Below, one piece after another: positions 30,080-32,987 of a stretch of DNA of 32,987 nt. The notes below the pieces were generated by a model. It was not told the origin of the DNA. It searched no databases and was given only the letters and a program-made list of their open reading frames with translations. A program made the translations under genes and the position numbers. Each line of letters opens with the position of its first letter. The stretch's first letter is position 1. The DNA is from DATBDE01 sp036270095. Lineage in GTDB: Bacteria > Actinomycetota > Thermoleophilia > Solirubrobacterales > Solirubrobacteraceae. The stretch lies in NCBI GenBank assembly GCA_036270095.1, contig DATBDE010000035.1, positions 1-32,987 of the forward strand, read 5' to 3'.

Positions 30080-30439
30080 TCAGGACTGGTGGGTGCTGAG
30101 CGAGGGCGCCGAGGAACTCGAGCCGGAGCCCGACGAGTCGGAGCCGGAGCTCGACCCGGACGAGTCGAAGCCGGACGAGCCGCTCGAGTCGGTGGACCCA
30201 CTCGACCCGAGCGAGTCGGTCGAGCCGGATGAGCCGGACGAGGTCGCGGACGTCGCGCTCTGCGTCGCGCTCGCGTGCTTGGCGGTCAGGCCGGGGTCGT
30301 GGCCGCTGGCCAGGACGCCGAAGATCAGCGCCCACAGGCACAGGAACAGCGCGACGGCGAGGGCCACGATCGTCAGGCGGATGCTGCGCGTGCGCGCCCG
30401 GCGCGCGGCGAGACGGGGGTGGGGGACGGCTGCGGACAT
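30080..30439 (-). CDS. Single-pass membrane protein with Ser/Gly-rich tail
   Basis: A 119-residue protein. Residues 1-20 are basic (HPRLAARRARTRSI), residues ~21-44 are one membrane helix (LTIVALAVALFLCLWALIFG), and residues 60-119 are a low-complexity Ser/Gly/Asp tail with GSSGSTDS-like repeats. By the positive-inside rule the N-terminus is cytoplasmic and the Ser/Gly tail outside. ATG 30439 was chosen over an upstream in-frame start because the conserved-type basic N-terminus begins there; GGAG lies 14 bp upstream, a weak ribosome site. Composition prevents family assignment. Divergent from the secreted hydrolase gene, with ~100 bp between them. Confidence 0.65.
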   Translation of the reverse strand: MSAAVPHPRLAARRARTRSIRLTIVALAVALFLCLWALIFGVLASGHDPGLTAKHASATQSATSATSSGSSGSTDSLGSSGSTDSSGSSGFDSSGSSSGSDSSGSGSSSSAPSLSTHQS

Positions 30440-30541
30440 GGCGGGAAGGCTCCGGCCCGACCTCAAGGCCAGCCTTAGCGCGGTGTAGGAGCAACGTAGG
30501 AGCGGCGCGCGCACCGCCGCACCGGATTACGGTTGCGGGCC

Positions 30542-32326
30542 ATGCGCCTGCCCATCGTCGCGCTCGTCGCCGTGCTCACGACGCTGGTCGGCGCGCCGGC
30601 GGCCTTCGCCCGCGACGACAGCGTGACCTCGTTCGACGGCACGAAGATCGCGCTGCACTTCTTCTCCGCACCGCAGGGTGGCAAGGCGCCGACGATCCTC
30701 GAGGGGCCGGGCTGGTCGATGTCGGGCGCGACCGACACCAGCTCGCCCACCGATCCGACGCTCGGCGTCGTCGGACTCGCGCCGCTACTGAAGGCGGGCT
30801 ACAACGTGCTCACCTGGGATCCGCGCGGCTTCGGCGCCTCGGGCGGCACGGCCCAGGTCGACAGCCCCGACGCCGAGGGCCGCGACGTCCAGGCGCTCAT
30901 CGACTACGTCGCGCGCCAGCCCGAGGCCCAGCTCGACGGGCCCAACGACCCGCGGGTCGGGATGGTGGGCGGCTCGTACGGGGGCGGCATCCAGCTGGTG
31001 ACGGCGGCGATCGACCGGCGCGTGGACGCGATCGTCCCCGACATCGCCTGGAACTCGCTGCACACCGCCCTCTACAAGGACGACACGGTCAAGAGCGGCT
31101 GGTCGGCGGTCCTCTACGCCGCCGCCACGGCGGTGGGCGCGCGGCTGGATCCGCACATCACGAGCGCATTCACGTCCGGTACGACGACGGGGCGCCTGTC
31201 GCCCGACGACGTTGCCTGGTTCGAGTCGCGCGGGCCCGGCGATGCGCTGATCAACCGCATCCGCATCCCGACCTTCTTCATCCAGGGCACCGCCGACACG
31301 CTGTTCACCCTCGACGAGGCGATCCGCAACCACGCCATCGTGGAGCACAACGGCGTGCCCACGAAGATGCTCTGGTTCTGCGGCGGGCACGCGGCCTGCC
31401 TGACCGATCCCGGCGACACCGGGCGGATCGAGCGCGACACGCTGTCCTGGCTCGCGCGCTACCTGCGCGGCGACACGTCCGTCGACACCGGCCCGGGCTT
31501 CGAGTGGCTCGACCAGGACGGCCGGTCGTTCAGCGCGCCCAACGTCAACCCGCCGGCGAACACCCCGTTGACCGCCGACGGCAACGGCACCCTGCCGCTG
31601 GTCAACGGAGGCGGGTCGGGGCCGGCGCTGCCGCCGCCGGGCGCCGGGGAGATCGCGGCCATCGCGGCGCCGCTCGCCGCCACCAAGGCGCAGAACGCGG
31701 TCAACGTGCCCATCGCCGGCCCCTCCAAGCCGACCCTGGTGGTGGGGCCGCCGCAGGTGACGCTGACCTATTCCGGTGTGGCGCCCAATGCCGACGGGCG
31801 GGTCTACGGCCAGCTCGTCGACGACGCGAGCGGCAAGGTGCTCGGCAACCAGATCGCGCCGATCCCGGTGACGCTGGACGGCGCGCAGCACACGGTGACG
31901 CGGCCGCTCGAGGTCGTGTCGGCGACGACGAAGCCGGGCGAGAGCCTGACCCTGCAGATCGTCGCCTCCACCACCGCCTACGACATCCAGCGCCCGGGCG
32001 GCGCCGTGACGCTGTCCAACGTCCATGTCGAGCTGCCGACCGTCGACCCGGCGAAGATCGATGCGGGCGGCGGCGCGCCGCCCTCGCCGGCAGCGTCGCG
32101 CCCGTGCCGTCCGCGCCGCAGCGTGGTGGTGAAGGTCGCGCGGCGCTACCGGCGCGAGCTGCGCAGCGCGAAGGTGATGGCGGGCCGGCGCGTGCTCGCG
32201 CGCATGCACCACGGCCACGGCCGAGCGCGGGTGCGGATCCCGGCCGGGACGTCGACGGTCAAGATCGTGATGAGGCTGCGTGGCGGGCGCACGGTGACGG
32301 TGCGCCAGCGCGTGGCGAGCTGCTAG
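30542..32326 (+). CDS. Secreted alpha/beta hydrolase (CocE/NonD-like) with basic C-terminal module
   Basis: A 594-residue exported enzyme. The signal peptide is MRLPIVALVAVLTTLVGAPA, with cleavage near AFA-RDD. The hydrolase fold follows: TWDPRGFGASGG, nucleophile Ser145 in MVGGSYGGGIQL, probable acid Asp252 in FIQGTADTLF, and His283 in CGGHAACL. This resembles X-prolyl-dipeptidyl/CocE-type acyl hydrolases, including a later jelly-roll-like beta region (~400-510). Residues ~522-594 form a separate Arg/Val-rich module starting at Cys522 and ending at Cys594, a tail type I associate with secreted Thermoleophilia proteins. ATG 30542 was chosen at the signal peptide; no good ribosome site. Substrate unknown. 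Confidence 0.85.
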   Translation: MRLPIVALVAVLTTLVGAPAAFARDDSVTSFDGTKIALHFFSAPQGGKAPTILEGPGWSMSGATDTSSPTDPTLGVVGLAPLLKAGYNVLTWDPRGFGASGGTAQVDSPDAEGRDVQALIDYVARQPEAQLDGPNDPRVGMVGGSYGGGIQLVTAAIDRRVDAIVPDIAWNSLHTALYKDDTVKSGWSAVLYAAATAVGARLDPHITSAFTSGTTTGRLSPDDVAWFESRGPGDALINRIRIPTFFIQGTADTLFTLDEAIRNHAIVEHNGVPTKMLWFCGGHAACLTDPGDTGRIERDTLSWLARYLRGDTSVDTGPGFEWLDQDGRSFSAPNVNPPANTPLTADGNGTLPLVNGGGSGPALPPPGAGEIAAIAAPLAATKAQNAVNVPIAGPSKPTLVVGPPQVTLTYSGVAPNADGRVYGQLVDDASGKVLGNQIAPIPVTLDGAQHTVTRPLEVVSATTKPGESLTLQIVASTTAYDIQRPGGAVTLSNVHVELPTVDPAKIDAGGGAPPSPAASRPCRPRRSVVVKVARRYRRELRSAKVMAGRRVLARMHHGHGRARVRIPAGTSTVKIVMRLRGGRTVTVRQRVASC

Positions 32327-32987
32327 CCCGGGGTCCAGATCTTCCCCTCCAGCGCGTAGTCGGGCTCCTCGGCGAGGGGGCCGAACCCGCGCTCCATCGC
32401 CAGCGCGGAGATCGCGGCGTCGAAGGCGTCCTCGCTTGCCTCCGCATGGGCGTGCAGGGCGGGCGGCAACGCGACGTCGGCGAGGTAGCGCGCGCGGGCG
32501 GCCTGGCTGCTCTTGACCACTGCGCGCGTCAGCAGGCGGGGGAAGATCTCGACCACGAGCGGCGGGGCGAGCGGATCGAAGGGCCAGACGGAGAAGCCGG
32601 CGGCGGCGAGGCGGTGCAGGGCCTGCATCCCGTAGAGCGAGCCGCGGCCGACCTGGCCGGCGCCGACGAGCTGGAACACCGACTTGGGCTGCACGCCGGG
32701 CGCGCGGACGTCGAGCTCGGTGCGGCGGAACGGCTCGCGGTCTCGGAGCGCCGCGTGGCCTGCGGCCGTGGTCCAGAACGGCGGCTCGGGGCGGTTCATC
32801 CAGGCGGCGAGGCCGGCGTGTTGCATCGCCGGCGTCAGGGCGTCATCGGCGAGGGCGGACCAGAGCTGGCGCGACGCCCGCTGGAGCTCGCGCAGGTACC
32901 AGGCCGGCAGCGAGAACGCGAAGTCGAGCCCGACGACGAGATCAGGGTCACGGTCGGCCTCGGCGATGAGCAGGTCGACGAGCTCGG
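32323..32987 (-). CDS. DUF429-like (predicted RNase H-fold) protein, 5'-partial
   Basis: The gene is open to the right edge of the window, so its start is missing; about 220 residues are visible. The fragment begins ELVDLLIAEADRDPDLVVGL followed by DFAFSLPAWYLREL, a hallmark of DUF429/RNase-H-like predicted nucleases. It continues through PKSVFQLVGAGQVGRGSLYG and FPRLLTRAVVKSSQAARARY, then a helical acidic end EASEDAFDAAISALAMERGF to EGKIWTPG. An ATG at 32826 exists but lies inside the domain, so it is not the start. Catalytic acidic residues (the first Asp of GLDFAF) are present. Nuclease activity is a family prediction. Convergent with the secreted hydrolase, overlapping its stop by a few bases. 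Confidence 0.75.
   Translation of the reverse strand, partial: ELVDLLIAEADRDPDLVVGLDFAFSLPAWYLRELQRASRQLWSALADDALTPAMQHAGLAAWMNRPEPPFWTTAAGHAALRDREPFRRTELDVRAPGVQPKSVFQLVGAGQVGRGSLYGMQALHRLAAAGFSVWPFDPLAPPLVVEIFPRLLTRAVVKSSQAARARYLADVALPPALHAHAEASEDAFDAAISALAMERGFGPLAEEPDYALEGKIWTPG

Noticed and set aside
29937..30488. Acidic Glu/Pro/Asp-repeat protein on the + strand
   Set aside because: The acidic repeats are the complement of the Ser/Gly-rich tail of the membrane protein on the other strand, which has a proper basic-TM start.
1..32987. tRNA, rRNA, CRISPR or insertion-sequence signals
   Set aside because: No cloverleaf-like segment, spaced direct-repeat array, transposase motif or flanking target duplication was recognised; truncated genes lack mobile-element ends.

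Overview
The window is very GC-rich DNA with short intergenic gaps, many GTG/TTG starts and stop-start overlaps (ATGA, GTGA, TTGA). The protein families present are typical of high-GC Gram-positives: DUF4242, DUF2332, fused receiver/thioredoxin-reductase proteins, DrrAB-like transporters, and a secreted hydrolase with a basic C-terminal module framed by cysteines. I infer an actinobacterium, most likely Thermoleophilia (Solirubrobacterales). I saw no rRNA, tRNA, CRISPR array, insertion sequence or phage gene.

Region 1 (1-17.8 kb) is a patchwork of small accessory genes. They include a LuxR-type regulator, DUF4242, an ArsR-SRPBCC fusion, a cold-shock operon, two VOC proteins, a sulfotransferase/NTF2/DUF2867 group opposite a TetR regulator, an SDR-methyltransferase pair, a patatin, an MFS carrier, a hexapeptide-repeat protein, a cysteine-dioxygenase-like cupin, and an RHH-DUF4097-DrrA-DrrB operon. 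Many of these genes are broken. I count about ten single-base shifts, mostly in short G/C runs, in six genes. A serine-hydrolase gene carries at least four and also lacks its catalytic residues. Three further genes are truncated by deletion: a second SRPBCC gene, a cupin, and the DrrA ATPase, which lost everything between Walker A and the H-loop region. I see no such lesion after about 16.9 kb, so this looks like local gene decay, although read errors must be excluded.

Region 2 (18.3-21.5 kb) is a redox signalling pair. One protein fuses a receiver, a glutaredoxin-like segment and a thioredoxin-reductase-like flavoprotein that lacks the CxxC. It overlaps by 4 bp a soluble histidine kinase with an N-terminal cyclic-nucleotide-binding-type domain. 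Upstream, the divergent RHH operon begins in a set of 11-bp phased repeats that look like an RHH operator.

Region 3 (21.5-28.3 kb) is a glycan-modification island. A seven-gene leftward operon encodes two methyltransferases, a FemAB/GNAT-like acyltransferase, an FdtA-type sugar 3,4-ketoisomerase, a DegT/DnrJ aminotransferase, a small Cys/His protein and a tandem-ACT protein. A divergent pair encodes a second FemAB-like acyltransferase and a family-2 glycosyltransferase with a heptad-repeat N-terminus. Together they could make, N-acylate, methylate and attach a dTDP-3-amino-3,6-dideoxyhexose. The dTDP-glucose synthesis genes are not in the window.

Region 4 (28.3-33.0 kb) holds DUF2332, a small Cys/His-motif protein, a Ser/Gly-rich membrane protein, a secreted alpha/beta hydrolase and a DUF429-like gene cut by the window edge. 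The best candidates for new biology are the sugar island with its ACT and Cys/His appendages, the RHH phased operator, the cold-shock mRNA hairpin that would hide the ribosome site, and the CxxC-less receiver-flavoprotein with its kinase.
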